This document shows, piece after piece, positions 1 through 8,739 of a DNA stretch of 32,628 nt. This stretch comes from CAZWLD01 sp964634685. Lineage in GTDB: Bacteria; Bacillota_I; Bacilli_A; Acholeplasmatales; JAEDCM01. Made by a program: the position numbers and the translations under genes. The stretch's first letter is position 1, and each line of letters starts with the position of its first letter. Under the pieces are notes generated by a model that ran no database searches, was not told the DNA's origin, and worked only from the letters and a program-made list of their open reading frames with translations. Location: positions 1 through 32,628 of the forward strand of contig CAZWLD010000023.1 of assembly GCA_964634685.1 (NCBI GenBank). The letters are read 5' to 3'.

Positions 1-30
1 ACCTCCACCATTTTTTTATATATACATTTA

Positions 31-56
31 TCTTTGCGGTGGCAAAGATTTTTTTT
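31..56 (+). terminator. Rho-independent terminator of a gene left of the window
   Basis: A 7-bp stem TCTTTGC/GCAAAGA with loop GGTG is followed by eight T on the + strand. No + strand gene lies before it in the window, so it probably ends a rightward transcript that starts outside. Bases 1-30 hold nothing else I can recognise. Confidence 0.6.
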
Positions 57-60
57 ATAA

Positions 61-90
61 AAAAAATCCCATATAATATGAGATTTTTGT
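61..90 (-). terminator. Terminator of the FakA-C-like gene
   Basis: Read on the - strand, a 12-bp imperfect stem (AAAAATCTCATA / TATGGGATTTTT, one G-T pair) with a TTA loop runs into a T tract. It lies just after the stop of the leftward gene at 103-354. Confidence 0.5.
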
Positions 91-102
91 ATACATATTA
101 AA

Positions 103-354
103 TTATCCCTTTAAGCCTCGCGTTTGACGATCCATATCTTCAACGACAATATCATAGATTTCACCTAAAGTACGGCAGTATTTTAACACGTCCCAAGGTT
201 CATTTGTATGATAATGAATTTTGATTAATTCATCGTCTCCTACAGCTAATAAACAGTCACCCTTAAAATTATTTTCAAAATATTCGCGAATAGCATCTTC
301 GTCTAAATTTTCGCCCTCAATTAATAATTGTGTATCATATCTAAATTCGATCAT
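103..354 (-). CDS. Stand-alone FakA/YloV C-terminal-like domain protein (83 aa)
   Basis: An 83-residue soluble protein. Its order of motifs (YDTQLLIEGENLDEDAIREY, then DCLLAVGDDELIKIHYHTNEP, then a Gly-Glu-Ile turn and VEDMDRQ) is that of the C-terminal domain of fatty-acid kinase subunit A (FakA/YloV, DhaL-linked), where the GDDxLxKIHxHT segment is the hallmark. In FakA this domain follows an N-terminal ATP-binding DhaL domain and a middle domain; both are absent here, so this is a free domain, not a kinase. It could act with a FakA or FakB encoded elsewhere, but that is inference. A good AGGAGG site lies 7 nt before the ATG. It is a single-gene unit with its own promoter (380-388) and terminator (61-90). 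Confidence 0.7.
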   Translation of the reverse strand: MIEFRYDTQLLIEGENLDEDAIREYFENNFKGDCLLAVGDDELIKIHYHTNEPWDVLKYCRTLGEIYDIVVEDMDRQTRGLKG

Positions 355-379
355 AGATATACCTCCTGTTTGTGTATTT

Positions 380-388
380 ATTTTAGCA
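380..388 (-). promoter_or_regulatory. Extended -10 promoter for the FakA-C-like gene
   Basis: On the - strand the sequence reads TGCTAAAAT, an extended -10 box (TGn plus TAAAAT), about 26 bp before the ATG at 354. No good -35 box is visible, which is usual for extended -10 promoters. Confidence 0.45.
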
Positions 389-469
389 TAATTATCATTA
401 ATTGAAAATATTAAATTTATTATTTTTTAAAGAAATTACCGAATATTTTAATTATCAATCGATTTTCTA

Positions 470-498
470 TTGAAAAGAAATCGTTTTTATTGTATATT
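470..498 (+). promoter_or_regulatory. Sigma-A-type promoter for the gene at 545
   Basis: TTGAAA (470-475), a 17-bp spacer and TATATT (493-498). The predicted start at about 505 leaves a 40-nt leader carrying the ribosome binding site GAGGAG at 531-536. Confidence 0.6.
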
Positions 499-544
499 TA
501 AGGTAGATTAATTCATTTATTTCATATATAGAGGAGTGTTTAAA

Positions 545-1165
545 ATGTCGAAAGAAAAATTACCTATCAATCAAAGAATTGAAGAAGAATTTGGTATTAT
601 CGAAGTGTCTAAATCATTAGATGATGAAAAAATATTAGGTGTTATTTCAGAGATTCCAGCAGCTCGTGGGGCAAAGGCTACAGAATATGGTGATGCAAAG
701 GCAACTATTACTGATAAGCGTTTAATTATTGAAGCCCAAGTTTATGAGGAAAAAGGTGAACAAAGAGATATGGGAAGATTTACCTTTTACTATGAAACTT
801 GGCTAGATCGAATTCAGGATGTTAAACTTAAATCTTATGATACAAAGAAAAAGAAAATGTCTATTCCGGCAATTGTTTGTATCATTGCTCTTGCGGCTGT
901 CCTAGTTGTTAGCGGAATTGCAATTGGCGGTGTTGCCGGAATTGCATGTTATGTTTTAGCTGGATTATCATTATTCGGAACAATTCCTTTCTTACCACAT
1001 AAATACCGTTCTCGTTCTTTCTCTTTGACATTTACAACCTTAGGTGGTAAATTCGTTATTGGTAATACGAAGGATTCCGATTTATTTGTGGCTGTTTCCA
1101 TTGATTCAGTAGAAAAATTAACCTTGTTAGCTCGAGGTGTTAGAAAAGCTCAAACAGGAGAATAA
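545..1165 (+). CDS. Membrane protein with two central TM helices, unknown function (206 aa)
   Basis: I do not recognise a family. The protein has a soluble N-terminal part of about 100 residues, two hydrophobic helices (about residues 106-126 and 129-150), and a soluble C-terminal part that looks beta-rich (SFSLTFTTLGGKFVIG). The pattern of beta strands around two adjacent TM helices resembles PH-like membrane proteins such as the YcxB or YdbT type, but similarity is weak. I chose ATG 545 (MSKEK) because GAGGAG at 531-536 sits 8 nt before it; the in-frame GTG at 536 overlaps that site and is unlikely. It has its own promoter (470-498) and terminator (1181-1207), so it is monocistronic. Confidence 0.75.
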   Translation: MSKEKLPINQRIEEEFGIIEVSKSLDDEKILGVISEIPAARGAKATEYGDAKATITDKRLIIEAQVYEEKGEQRDMGRFTFYYETWLDRIQDVKLKSYDTKKKKMSIPAIVCIIALAAVLVVSGIAIGGVAGIACYVLAGLSLFGTIPFLPHKYRSRSFSLTFTTLGGKFVIGNTKDSDLFVAVSIDSVEKLTLLARGVRKAQTGE

Positions 1166-1180
1166 TTATTTTTTGAAATT

Positions 1181-1207
1181 GGTAGAGGAATTTCCTCTAC
1201 CTTTTTT
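1181..1207 (+). terminator. Terminator after the gene at 545
   Basis: A 9-bp stem GGTAGAGGA/TCCTCTACC followed by six T. Confidence 0.85.
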
Positions 1208-1275
1208 GAAAATTCAGTATACATTAATGCAACAATAAAAAAAATGTGGTATACTAGATTATGTAAAGATTTGGC

Positions 1276-1311
1276 AAAAAAAAGGCATAATTCATTTCAT
1301 AGAATTAGCCT
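1276..1311 (-). terminator. Terminator of tRNA-Trp
   Basis: On the - strand an AGGC(T)AATTC-type stem pairs with GAATTATGCCT (one bulged base) and runs into eight T, 14 bp after the end of tRNA-Trp. Confidence 0.7.
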
Positions 1312-1324
1312 AAATTACATTATA

Positions 1325-1399
1325 TGGCAGGGGCATCAGGATTCGAACCCGAACCAAAGGTTTTGGAGACCCGCGTGCTACCGTTGACACCATGCCCCT
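1325..1399 (-). tRNA. tRNA-Trp (anticodon CCA)
   Basis: A full cloverleaf on the - strand: acceptor AGGGGCA/TGCCCCT, anticodon loop CTCCAAA with anticodon CCA, T-loop GGTTCGAATCC, and an encoded 3' CCA. It closely follows the Bacillus-type tRNA-Trp. The anticodon reads UGG only, in keeping with TGA being a stop codon here. Confidence 0.95.
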
Positions 1400-1411
1400 A
1401 TTTGCTATAAA
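1384..1411 (+). promoter_or_regulatory. Candidate promoter for the CvpA-type gene, partly inside tRNA-Trp
   Basis: On the + strand TTGACA (1384-1389), a 16-bp spacer and TATAAA (1406-1411), the latter preceded by TGC as an extended -10. The -35 box is the complement of conserved tRNA-Trp D-arm sequence, so the match may be partly chance. It would give a leader of about 70 nt for the gene at 1487. Confidence 0.4.
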
Positions 1412-1427
1412 ATTACCTGCATAAATA

Positions 1428-1456
1428 AGTATATCATAGGATTTTTGTTTGTGCAA
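1428..1456 (-). promoter_or_regulatory. Promoter of tRNA-Trp
   Basis: On the - strand TTGCAC, a 17-bp spacer and TATACT, ending 29 bp before the tRNA. Confidence 0.65.
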
Positions 1457-1486
1457 CAATTATTTTCTAAAAAAGGAGGATATTTT

Positions 1487-4400
1487 ATGGGAATGTCTAC
1501 GTTATTTAATTTAATAGGATGGGGCCTATTACTACTATGTTTATTATTTGGAGGGCTTATTGGATTAATTAGAGGCTTTAAAAAGTCTTTAGTATATTTA
1601 ATAAGTGCCGTTATTATGTTTTTAGTTTTTTGGATATTGTCTTATCCAATTGCGAATGCCCTAGTTAATACAAACATTCAAGGTATGGTTTCTGGATATG
1701 AATCTTGTAGTACAATTAGGGAACTTATTATTGAAATTCTTAGAGAGAGAGATCCGTCACTAGCCACAAATGATGCCCTTATCGCAACAGGTGTATCAAT
1801 GGTTGTTATGGTTCTTCGAATTGTGGTTTTAATTATTTTACTAATTGTCGGAAGATTGATTTGGAGTATTATTACTTGGATTTTATGGCTTACTGTATTT
1901 CGAGGTAAAAAGGAAGAATATAAAGCTAAACCACGAAAACATCTTTTAGGCGGGGCCGTTGGCCTTGGTCGTGGATTAATCGGCTTTATTATTCTATTTG
2001 TTCCAATATCAGGCTTTGTATCAGTTCTTACTAAATCGATTGATTCAGCTGTTCTTTTATCATCTAAAGAAGTAAAAACTGAAACGGTGGCAAATGTTAC
2101 ATTTACCTATGCAAATGTTGAGGTGGATGAAGAAACGGCCCTTTTACTTGAGGTTTCCAAAGGAATAAAGGGTTGCTTTCCAATTCAAGCCGGAGTTGTG
2201 ATATCTCAACCAATTTCTGATACCTTACTTTCATTTAAATGTGGTAAGGGAAAGAGCAAAGCAAATATTGTTTTCCGTAAAGAGATTATCAATGTACTAG
2301 ATTTAAGTATTTATGCCTATGATAATTTTAGTGGAGAAGAAATGAATGTTAATGGTGAGGTAATCAATAAGCTCTTTAAATATGTTTCAAAGTCCGATTT
2401 ATTGTCAGCTGCTATTCCGATGGCTTTGGATGTGGGCTTAAATATGCAGGAGGTCAAGGATTTAATCGGTGAAGCCGGTGTTGATTATTCACTAAATATT
2501 GAGGAGTTATATGATGTTGATTGGAAAAAGCAAATCAAAAACATTGGAGTCGTTGCGGGCGATCTTGTTGATTTGTTTGATAGCGTTAATGATAAAATAG
2601 AAGAAGCCAAAAATGGAGTGGATTTAGCTGAGGTTGTTTTAAATTCTGATGATAATCTTGTTTCTAAGGCCTTTACTGATTTAAGTAATGTTGATGTATT
2701 AATGGATTTAATTCCAATTGGTGTTGATTATGCTTTAAATACTAAGGAAGTAAAAGAATTTGTTCCGGAGGACTTCGCTTTTGATTATGGTGATCAAGCC
2801 CCAAGCGCTTGGTGGAAGACGGAAATTGCTAATTTAGGAAACATGGTTAATGGAATAAAAAAATTAGAGATTAATGAAATTCCAACAAAGGATGTTGATG
2901 GCAATGAGACGATTGATGTTCCAGCGTTGTTAGGTTTAATTACTAATGATGATGATAAGCTTGATGGCTTTGTATCATCAGTTGTATCATCTCGTTTAGT
3001 CACAACGATGTTGCCAATTGGCTTTGATATGGGAATGAATGAATTAGATAAAAATAATTCTGGCGAAAGCTATAAAGAATTGTTTAATTATACGAATATG
3101 ACAGCCGATGAATGGAAGTCGGATTTTAAGGATTTATTATATATTGCTAATGATTTATATGAGTCAAAGGTTTTAGAATTAGAAAAGGGAATCAAATTTG
3201 CGGATTTAAATTATGAATCTCTTAACCGATTAACTACTAAAGCTTTAACCTTAAAGCTAATTGATGGAAATCAAGGGAAGGTGTTTACAAAGCTTGTGGA
3301 CTTTATCCCAGCTGATTCAATGCCTGTTGATTTGGCTACTTTAGATTTTACTGAGGTTAGTGATTGGTCAGCAGAGGGTAGTGCTTTAATATATACAATC
3401 AAGGAAGCGGCACCAATTATCGATTCAATGCAATCAGGTGAGGAATTTACTTTACAAAAATTAGATACTAAGGCTTTAGATGGGGCAATCGATAAAGCGA
3501 CTGATTCGAAAATTGCTGTTCAATTAATTCCATCAATTATTCAAGGTGTTTTTGATTCGGTTGATGTTGCTGGAAACCTTGGATTAGAGGAACGTTATGT
3601 TATTCCTGAAATCACCGATTGGAAAGAGGAAGGAAAGGCTTTAGTTAATGTTGTGGAAGGAATAAAGTATTCTAGTGATTTAGCTTTAGGTGTTATGAAA
3701 TTAAATCCAGACATCCTACTAGCTTCGAAAATGATCACTGATTTATCAGTATTGACTATATCTAGTTTAAATCAAAGAGAAGGATTAGATATATTAGTTA
3801 TCCCTTATGATCGAAATGCATCTGAATGGTATGATGTTTATACAAATGATGTTTTAACAACTAAGGGTGAATTACGATTAGCTTTAAATGCTATATCGGT
3901 TTTATTAGCTGATGCTAAATCATTTGATGAATTAGAAAATGCTGTTTCAATCAAAACCATTACTGGCTTGAGTGAAGGTGATATTGATACCTTATTGTCA
4001 TCAGCAATTATATATCAAACATCATCAAAGCTTTTAATTGATCAAACTACAGGTACACTAGTTGTAATTCCTAATGAAGCAAAGGATGGATCATTAATCA
4101 AGAAGGAAGAATTGAAAAAGGCCATCGTTGGTGTTAATGAATTAGGTGTTGTTGCCGAGAATGGATCAATTAATGCGAGTGCTAGTGCAATTTCTAATGT
4201 TACCGATAAAACCTTAGATTCAATGATTTTACGGGCAACAATTTCGAATGTCATTTATCAAAATAAGACTGAGGATTTAGTCATTCCAAATGATGTTTAT
4301 GACAATACAATTACCTTTGGTGAAAGTATGGCATTATTAAAAAATGAAATCTTGGCTCTAAAGGAAGGCTTAGTTGGCTTGAATTTAATAGTAAATGATA

Positions 4401-6316
4401 CTATTGATACAGAAAAGCTTAATGCCGGATTAATCAAAACAATTGCCAGTCCAAGCTTCAATTTTGAAGGAGTATTTGGAACAGATTCTGATTTAACAAA
4501 GGGCTCTTCAATTATACGTTATTCCGTAACGAAAATGATGAAGGCAAATGTTAGCGAAATTTCTCCTTTTGCCTATATCAATAATGATTCTCGAAGATCA
4601 ATTAAACCAAGTGAAATTAAAGCTTTATGTAGTGCTTGTGATAAACTTGAGTTGATTAATTCAAGCAATGAATTCGTAACACCAGGTTTAGGAATTGTAA
4701 ATAAAATTGGAGCTTTAAGTGATGATGAATTTAATGGTTTATTTGATTCGGTTATTCTTCATCAAATCCTTAGTGATGAGATTATTAAAAACACTTCAAT
4801 AACTATTCCTTTGATTGAGAATGTTGTTTTTGATCGAACAGAAAATTGTTATACTGATAAAGAAGAAGCTATCACCAAGCGCTTTGTTAAAAAGGCTGAA
4901 CTTCATGAATTGTCTAAAGCCGTTTATGAAAATGGATTAGTTCAAGGTGATGAGCTTGTTGCAAATGACATTACGTTAGTTAATAAACTATATGTTAAGG
5001 ATGATGATACTAAGATTATCAATGCTTGTAAATCATATATTCTTCGTTACACTATTTCAAAAATGGTTATTGAAGAAAAATACATCTATTGTCCTATTGA
5101 AATAATTGGTGTTGATTCAGGTGATGATTTCTCAAGAATTAACATAGATGATGGCACTACATATCGCTTTGTTAGGGTTCAGGAGATTTGTAATTTATTT
5201 GATACGGTTATGACTCTTGAATTGATTGGTAAGGATGAAAATGGCTCTTATATTCAATTAGTTGGATTGAATGATTTAATTAATAATAGAATATCTAATG
5301 AGACTGCAAATCGTATTACATCCCCTGAGCATGGCTCAATGATTTTCCAAGCAACTATTTCTGATTCATTGTTTAAGCAACCAACATTAAATATTACGGA
5401 TGATTTGAAGGTTTCAACTACTCGTATTTCAGCTGAACCGGATGCACCTTTACTAATAGCATCAATGGGAGATATTTATGGTATGTTAAATGTTGGATTA
5501 CAGTTGAAGGAACAAGGATATGATTATAAGAATTTATCATATGATAATTTGATGGCAATCGATAAGAATGCACTTAATGACTTATTATTATCATCACGTA
5601 TTATGACTGCTTCATTATCAAAGATTATTGATAAGGCTTTAACTGATAGTCAAATTAACGGAGCTCCTTTAGTTAAAGGTTATGGCGAACATTATACACC
5701 ACAATACACAACATATAATGAATTTGCCGATTATTATGATACAAATCGTGAACTTTATTATTTGTTAAATGTAATTAATGTTTATGGCGATTTTACCTTT
5801 ACTCCAGGTGAAACTACAGATATTGCTTCTCCTTTAAATGCCCTCAATGCTTCATCGATTTTAAGACCAAGTATGAATGGAATTGTTGTAAAGGTGTTAG
5901 ATGATACGCTTCGCATGATGGATTTATTAGGTGGAAGTGAAGACGGAATCTATGGTACAGTTACTACTAAAGATGAATGGACTCAAGAGATTATTAAGCT
6001 TCAAAATATTGTCGAGTATTCAATCAATATTATGAATGATGAAGGCTTCAAGACTAGTGGATTATCTGGTATTGATTTCGCTGTCGACAAGCAAAGCGAT
6101 AATTCTGATACGCCATCACAGCTAGGATTGATGCTTGATGAAATGAATAGCTCTACTATATGCAGTAGTGTTCTATCAAAGTGTCTTACTAATTTTAACA
6201 GTAAGCTTCCTTCAGGCGTTACTATTACGGCCCCAGTGCCTCCACAAACCTATAGTGATAAGATTGAAGAGATTAGAGCAACCTGCAAGAGTTTAAGAGC
6301 AGCTGGATTATATTAA
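1487..6316 (+). CDS. Giant CvpA-type membrane protein with a repetitive C-terminal region (1609 aa)
   Basis: The first 190 residues hold four hydrophobic helices arranged as in the CvpA (colicin V production) family, including the typical segment GLIRGFKKSLVYLISAVIMF after helix 1 and a Gly-rich GGAVGLGRGLIGFI helix 4. CvpA proteins are usually 160-220 residues; here about 1400 more follow. That part is built from degenerate units of about 90-120 residues. Early units carry a Trp-led helix (DWKKQIKNIG, WWKTEIANLG, EWKSDFKDLL, DWSAEGSALI, DWKEEGKALV); later ones carry a helix such as KKEELKKAIVGVNELG followed by a TISKMVIEEKYIYCPIE-like strand. No Cys pairs, LPXTG or late TM helix is evident. 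ATG 1487 follows AGGAGG by 7 nt; a longer reading from 1445 has no such site. The extension probably lies on one face of the membrane; its function is unknown. Confidence 0.8.
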   Translation: MGMSTLFNLIGWGLLLLCLLFGGLIGLIRGFKKSLVYLISAVIMFLVFWILSYPIANALVNTNIQGMVSGYESCSTIRELIIEILRERDPSLATNDALIATGVSMVVMVLRIVVLIILLIVGRLIWSIITWILWLTVFRGKKEEYKAKPRKHLLGGAVGLGRGLIGFIILFVPISGFVSVLTKSIDSAVLLSSKEVKTETVANVTFTYANVEVDEETALLLEVSKGIKGCFPIQAGVVISQPISDTLLSFKCGKGKSKANIVFRKEIINVLDLSIYAYDNFSGEEMNVNGEVINKLFKYVSKSDLLSAAIPMALDVGLNMQEVKDLIGEAGVDYSLNIEELYDVDWKKQIKNIGVVAGDLVDLFDSVNDKIEEAKNGVDLAEVVLNSDDNLVSKAFTDLSNVDVLMDLIPIGVDYALNTKEVKEFVPEDFAFDYGDQAPSAWWKTEIANLGNMVNGIKKLEINEIPTKDVDGNETIDVPALLGLITNDDDKLDGFVSSVVSSRLVTTMLPIGFDMGMNELDKNNSGESYKELFNYTNMTADEWKSDFKDLLYIANDLYESKVLELEKGIKFADLNYESLNRLTTKALTLKLIDGNQGKVFTKLVDFIPADSMPVDLATLDFTEVSDWSAEGSALIYTIKEAAPIIDSMQSGEEFTLQKLDTKALDGAIDKATDSKIAVQLIPSIIQGVFDSVDVAGNLGLEERYVIPEITDWKEEGKALVNVVEGIKYSSDLALGVMKLNPDILLASKMITDLSVLTISSLNQREGLDILVIPYDRNASEWYDVYTNDVLTTKGELRLALNAISVLLADAKSFDELENAVSIKTITGLSEGDIDTLLSSAIIYQTSSKLLIDQTTGTLVVIPNEAKDGSLIKKEELKKAIVGVNELGVVAENGSINASASAISNVTDKTLDSMILRATISNVIYQNKTEDLVIPNDVYDNTITFGESMALLKNEILALKEGLVGLNLIVNDTIDTEKLNAGLIKTIASPSFNFEGVFGTDSDLTKGSSIIRYSVTKMMKANVSEISPFAYINNDSRRSIKPSEIKALCSACDKLELINSSNEFVTPGLGIVNKIGALSDDEFNGLFDSVILHQILSDEIIKNTSITIPLIENVVFDRTENCYTDKEEAITKRFVKKAELHELSKAVYENGLVQGDELVANDITLVNKLYVKDDDTKIINACKSYILRYTISKMVIEEKYIYCPIEIIGVDSGDDFSRINIDDGTTYRFVRVQEICNLFDTVMTLELIGKDENGSYIQLVGLNDLINNRISNETANRITSPEHGSMIFQATISDSLFKQPTLNITDDLKVSTTRISAEPDAPLLIASMGDIYGMLNVGLQLKEQGYDYKNLSYDNLMAIDKNALNDLLLSSRIMTASLSKIIDKALTDSQINGAPLVKGYGEHYTPQYTTYNEFADYYDTNRELYYLLNVINVYGDFTFTPGETTDIASPLNALNASSILRPSMNGIVVKVLDDTLRMMDLLGGSEDGIYGTVTTKDEWTQEIIKLQNIVEYSINIMNDEGFKTSGLSGIDFAVDKQSDNSDTPSQLGLMLDEMNSSTICSSVLSKCLTNFNSKLPSGVTITAPVPPQTYSDKIEEIRATCKSLRAAGLY

Positions 6317-6318
6317 TA

Positions 6319-6342
6319 AAACCGCTAGAAATAGCGGTTTTT
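6319..6342 (+). terminator. Terminator after the CvpA-type gene
   Basis: Stem AAACCGCTA/TAGCGGTTT closed by a GAAA loop, then T. The next gene starts only 20 bp on, so some read-through into the peptidase gene is possible. Confidence 0.8.
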
Positions 6343-6362
6343 ACCGTATAGGAGGTTATATT

Positions 6363-7430
6363 ATGGAAATTTATGATTTATTACATGACTTATGTATGAT
6401 TGAGGCTTTTTCCCACCATGAGGAAAAACGAGCTTTGTTTTGTGTTGATTGGTTTAGGGGAAATGGAATTGATGCTTTTATTGATGGGGTTGGAAATGTA
6501 ATTGTGCCATATCATATGGAAGACAAGAAAATTCCTGTCTTTATGGCTCATCTAGATACGGTATTTCCTGCAATTAATCAAGAATATATCGATGATGGAG
6601 AAAGATTATTCTATCCTGGGGTTGGCGATGATACCGCAAATGTTGTGATACTAATGCTCGTAATTAGAGAGATTTTTAAGAAAAATATTCCCGGAAGCGC
6701 GTTGTTTGTTTTAAACGTATGTGAGGAAGGTTTGGGCAATTTAAAGGGCTCAAAAGCCATTTTTGAGAAGTATGAGCATAAAATATCGATGATGGTATCC
6801 TTTGATTGCGGACTTGATAGCATAGTTAATGAAGCGGTTGGATCTACTCGCTATCGTTTGACAATAAAAACTGAAGGTGGTCATTCCTATTCAAATTTTG
6901 GAAATAAAAATGCCATCAACGAGATGTCCAAGATTATCACCGAAATCTATTCGATAAAGCCAAGCCTAGGAACGACCTATAATGTTGGAGTGATTGAAGG
7001 AGGAAATTCTATCAATAGTATTTCCGAAGAATGCTCGATTTTATTTGAAGCTAGAAGTAATAATCAGGCTGAATTAGAGAATATTAATAATATACTCAAT
7101 TCAATTATTGAAAAATGTCCTTGTGAAAAGAAAATCGAGCTTTTAGGGAAAAGACCAGGAATGGGGAATGTTTCTTTAATGGAATTGAAGGAATTAACAG
7201 AAAGAGCAAGAGAATGTATATTTAAGCATACAAAAAAGGAACCAGTAATATGTGCTGGCTCAACGGATTGTAATATTCCTTTAGCCTTAGGAATTCCTGC
7301 CGTATGCTTTGGCGGAATTATTGGAGGAATGGAGCATACGAAGGAAGAGTGGATTGACAAAAAATCGATCTTAGTTGGATATGATACGATTTTAGATTTT
7401 GTTATTAACGAGATTAATCGTTTCTCATAA
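6363..7430 (+). CDS. M20-family metallopeptidase (355 aa)
   Basis: A probable two-zinc amino- or dipeptidase/deacylase of the M20 (PepT/ArgE/DapE/CPG2) family, cytoplasmic. The metal-site residues are all visible: H63 and D65 in AHLDT, D89/D90 in GVGDDT (bridging Asp), E121-E122 in VCEEG (general base and ligand), D148 in SFDCG, and the last His, H325, in GGMEHTKEE. H174 in GGHS belongs to the lid/dimer domain that completes the active site. Length (355) is normal for the family. Substrate cannot be told; the nearest motif style is the PepT-like branch. The start ATG 6363 has AGGAGG 8 nt upstream. No rho-independent terminator follows on this strand before tRNA-His. Confidence 0.9.
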   Translation: MEIYDLLHDLCMIEAFSHHEEKRALFCVDWFRGNGIDAFIDGVGNVIVPYHMEDKKIPVFMAHLDTVFPAINQEYIDDGERLFYPGVGDDTANVVILMLVIREIFKKNIPGSALFVLNVCEEGLGNLKGSKAIFEKYEHKISMMVSFDCGLDSIVNEAVGSTRYRLTIKTEGGHSYSNFGNKNAINEMSKIITEIYSIKPSLGTTYNVGVIEGGNSINSISEECSILFEARSNNQAELENINNILNSIIEKCPCEKKIELLGKRPGMGNVSLMELKELTERARECIFKHTKKEPVICAGSTDCNIPLALGIPAVCFGGIIGGMEHTKEEWIDKKSILVGYDTILDFVINEINRFS

Positions 7431-7450
7431 TTAACCCATAATTGTTGCGT

Positions 7451-7481
7451 AAAATAAAAAGAGACTAGCAAGCTAATCTCT
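7451..7481 (-). terminator. Terminator of tRNA-His
   Basis: On the - strand AGAGATTAG/CTAGTCTCT (9 bp, one G-T pair, loop CTTG) followed by T5ATTTT. Confidence 0.7.
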
Positions 7482-7495
7482 CTAAATATCTTAAA

Positions 7496-7573
7496 TGGGG
7501 CGGCTGACGCGATTCGAACGCGCGAATGTCGGAGCCACAATCCGATGTGTTAGGCCTCTTCACCACAGCCGCC
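7496..7573 (-). tRNA. tRNA-His (anticodon GTG)
   Basis: A full cloverleaf on the - strand with anticodon stem TCGGA/TCCGA, loop TTGTGGC (anticodon GTG), the extra 5' G that pairs with the discriminator C typical of tRNA-His, and an encoded CCA end. Confidence 0.95.
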
Positions 7574-7600
7574 ATCTGTCACATCTTTGCGACAATTAAA

Positions 7601-7628
7601 ATTATATCGGAAAAATAATTTTTGTCAA
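7601..7628 (-). promoter_or_regulatory. Consensus promoter of tRNA-His
   Basis: On the - strand a perfect TTGACA, a 16-bp spacer and a perfect TATAAT, 27 bp before the tRNA. Confidence 0.85.
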
Positions 7629-7709
7629 TAGATTTTTCATAAAATTTATGTTTTGACTTGTTTTTGAGGGTAATTGTTAGTATTATATTATTGTTGAGGT
7701 GAAATATTA

Positions 7710-8732
7710 ATGTTTAAAAAAGTCTTGTATTCTATTTTTGCCGTATTATTAGGAATATTGGTATATATGTTTGCGACTATATCAATTATTAGCGGATATC
7801 AAATGGATAAAATTAAGGAAGCCGCAAAGGCTAAGGATGTTGAATTTTTCTTAAAATTAACCGAGTACTATAATCCAAACCCAGTTTATCAATCAGCTGA
7901 GGGCGATCCAATGGATGTTCGCATTTATGAAATTTACCAAGATGCGACTGATAATACTGCTAGCGATGCTGGATATTTGTTTTTGATTTTTGATATTGAT
8001 GAAAGTATAGCAACTAAGGCCAATAAAGAAGATAAATCAAAAATTGTCTTTACAGCTATTGGTGAGGATGTTAGTGCCCAAGAGAAAGAAGCGAATTTTT
8101 ATCTATCAAGCTATGATTCATATCATACTGTTGTCCCTTTTCCAGCTTTTGGAAAGAGCGAGGGCTTTAATTACTTATTTGGTCAATATGATGATAAAGG
8201 TAATTTAGTAAAAAAGGCCAATGTAACCAATGTGACTAAAATTGAGTTTAAGGATGTGGAGGGGGAAACCTTCTATACGATTGAACAGGATTTTGATTTG
8301 ACAGCTTTAACTAAAGAGAAGGTTTTATCTTACAACTGTTCTGGAATGACAGAAGCAGAATTAAAGAACTTTAATAACCCAAAAAGTGAGGTTTGGAAAC
8401 AAGCCTTAATTATGGCAATTTATGTTGTAATTGCGGTTGGATTAGGATTTATCTTATTTAAAAAACCAAAGATTAGTCATGCCACTGCATCTGAATTTAC
8501 TGGTTCAAAGGAAAATCCTTATGACATTTTAACAGAATCAGCTAAAGAAGAAAGAGTGACTCTAACCTCTGATGCGTCAATTGAAGAGAATACTACAGCT
8601 GAAGAAACAACCACCCAAGAGAATTCAGATTCTACCGTTAGTGAATCAACAGAAGACGCTTTAGCTAATGATGAGCAAGCCAATTCATCAAATGATGGAG
8701 AAAATGATTCTTCAGAAGACAAAAAGGAATAA
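7710..8732 (+). CDS. Bitopic membrane protein with acidic Ser/Thr-rich tail (340 aa)
   Basis: No family recognised. One TM helix at about residues 5-30, an extracytoplasmic-looking domain of about 200 residues, a second TM helix at about 231-252 followed by the basic stop KKPK, then a low-complexity tail of about 80 residues rich in Ser, Thr, Glu, Asp and Asn, probably disordered and cytoplasmic. The soluble domain looks like a mixed alpha/beta fold, with no catalytic motif I can name. Start ATG 7710 follows a GAGGTG ribosome site by 9 nt. The gene runs toward the WYL gene and the two share a palindromic terminator. Confidence 0.75.
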   Translation: MFKKVLYSIFAVLLGILVYMFATISIISGYQMDKIKEAAKAKDVEFFLKLTEYYNPNPVYQSAEGDPMDVRIYEIYQDATDNTASDAGYLFLIFDIDESIATKANKEDKSKIVFTAIGEDVSAQEKEANFYLSSYDSYHTVVPFPAFGKSEGFNYLFGQYDDKGNLVKKANVTNVTKIEFKDVEGETFYTIEQDFDLTALTKEKVLSYNCSGMTEAELKNFNNPKSEVWKQALIMAIYVVIAVGLGFILFKKPKISHATASEFTGSKENPYDILTESAKEERVTLTSDASIEENTTAEETTTQENSDSTVSESTEDALANDEQANSSNDGENDSSEDKKE

Positions 8733-8739
8733 AATATAG

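Noticed and set aside
7064..7540. Leftward open frame across the end of the peptidase gene and tRNA-His
   Set aside because: It overlaps a tRNA and lies antisense to a clear M20 peptidase; no ribosome site.
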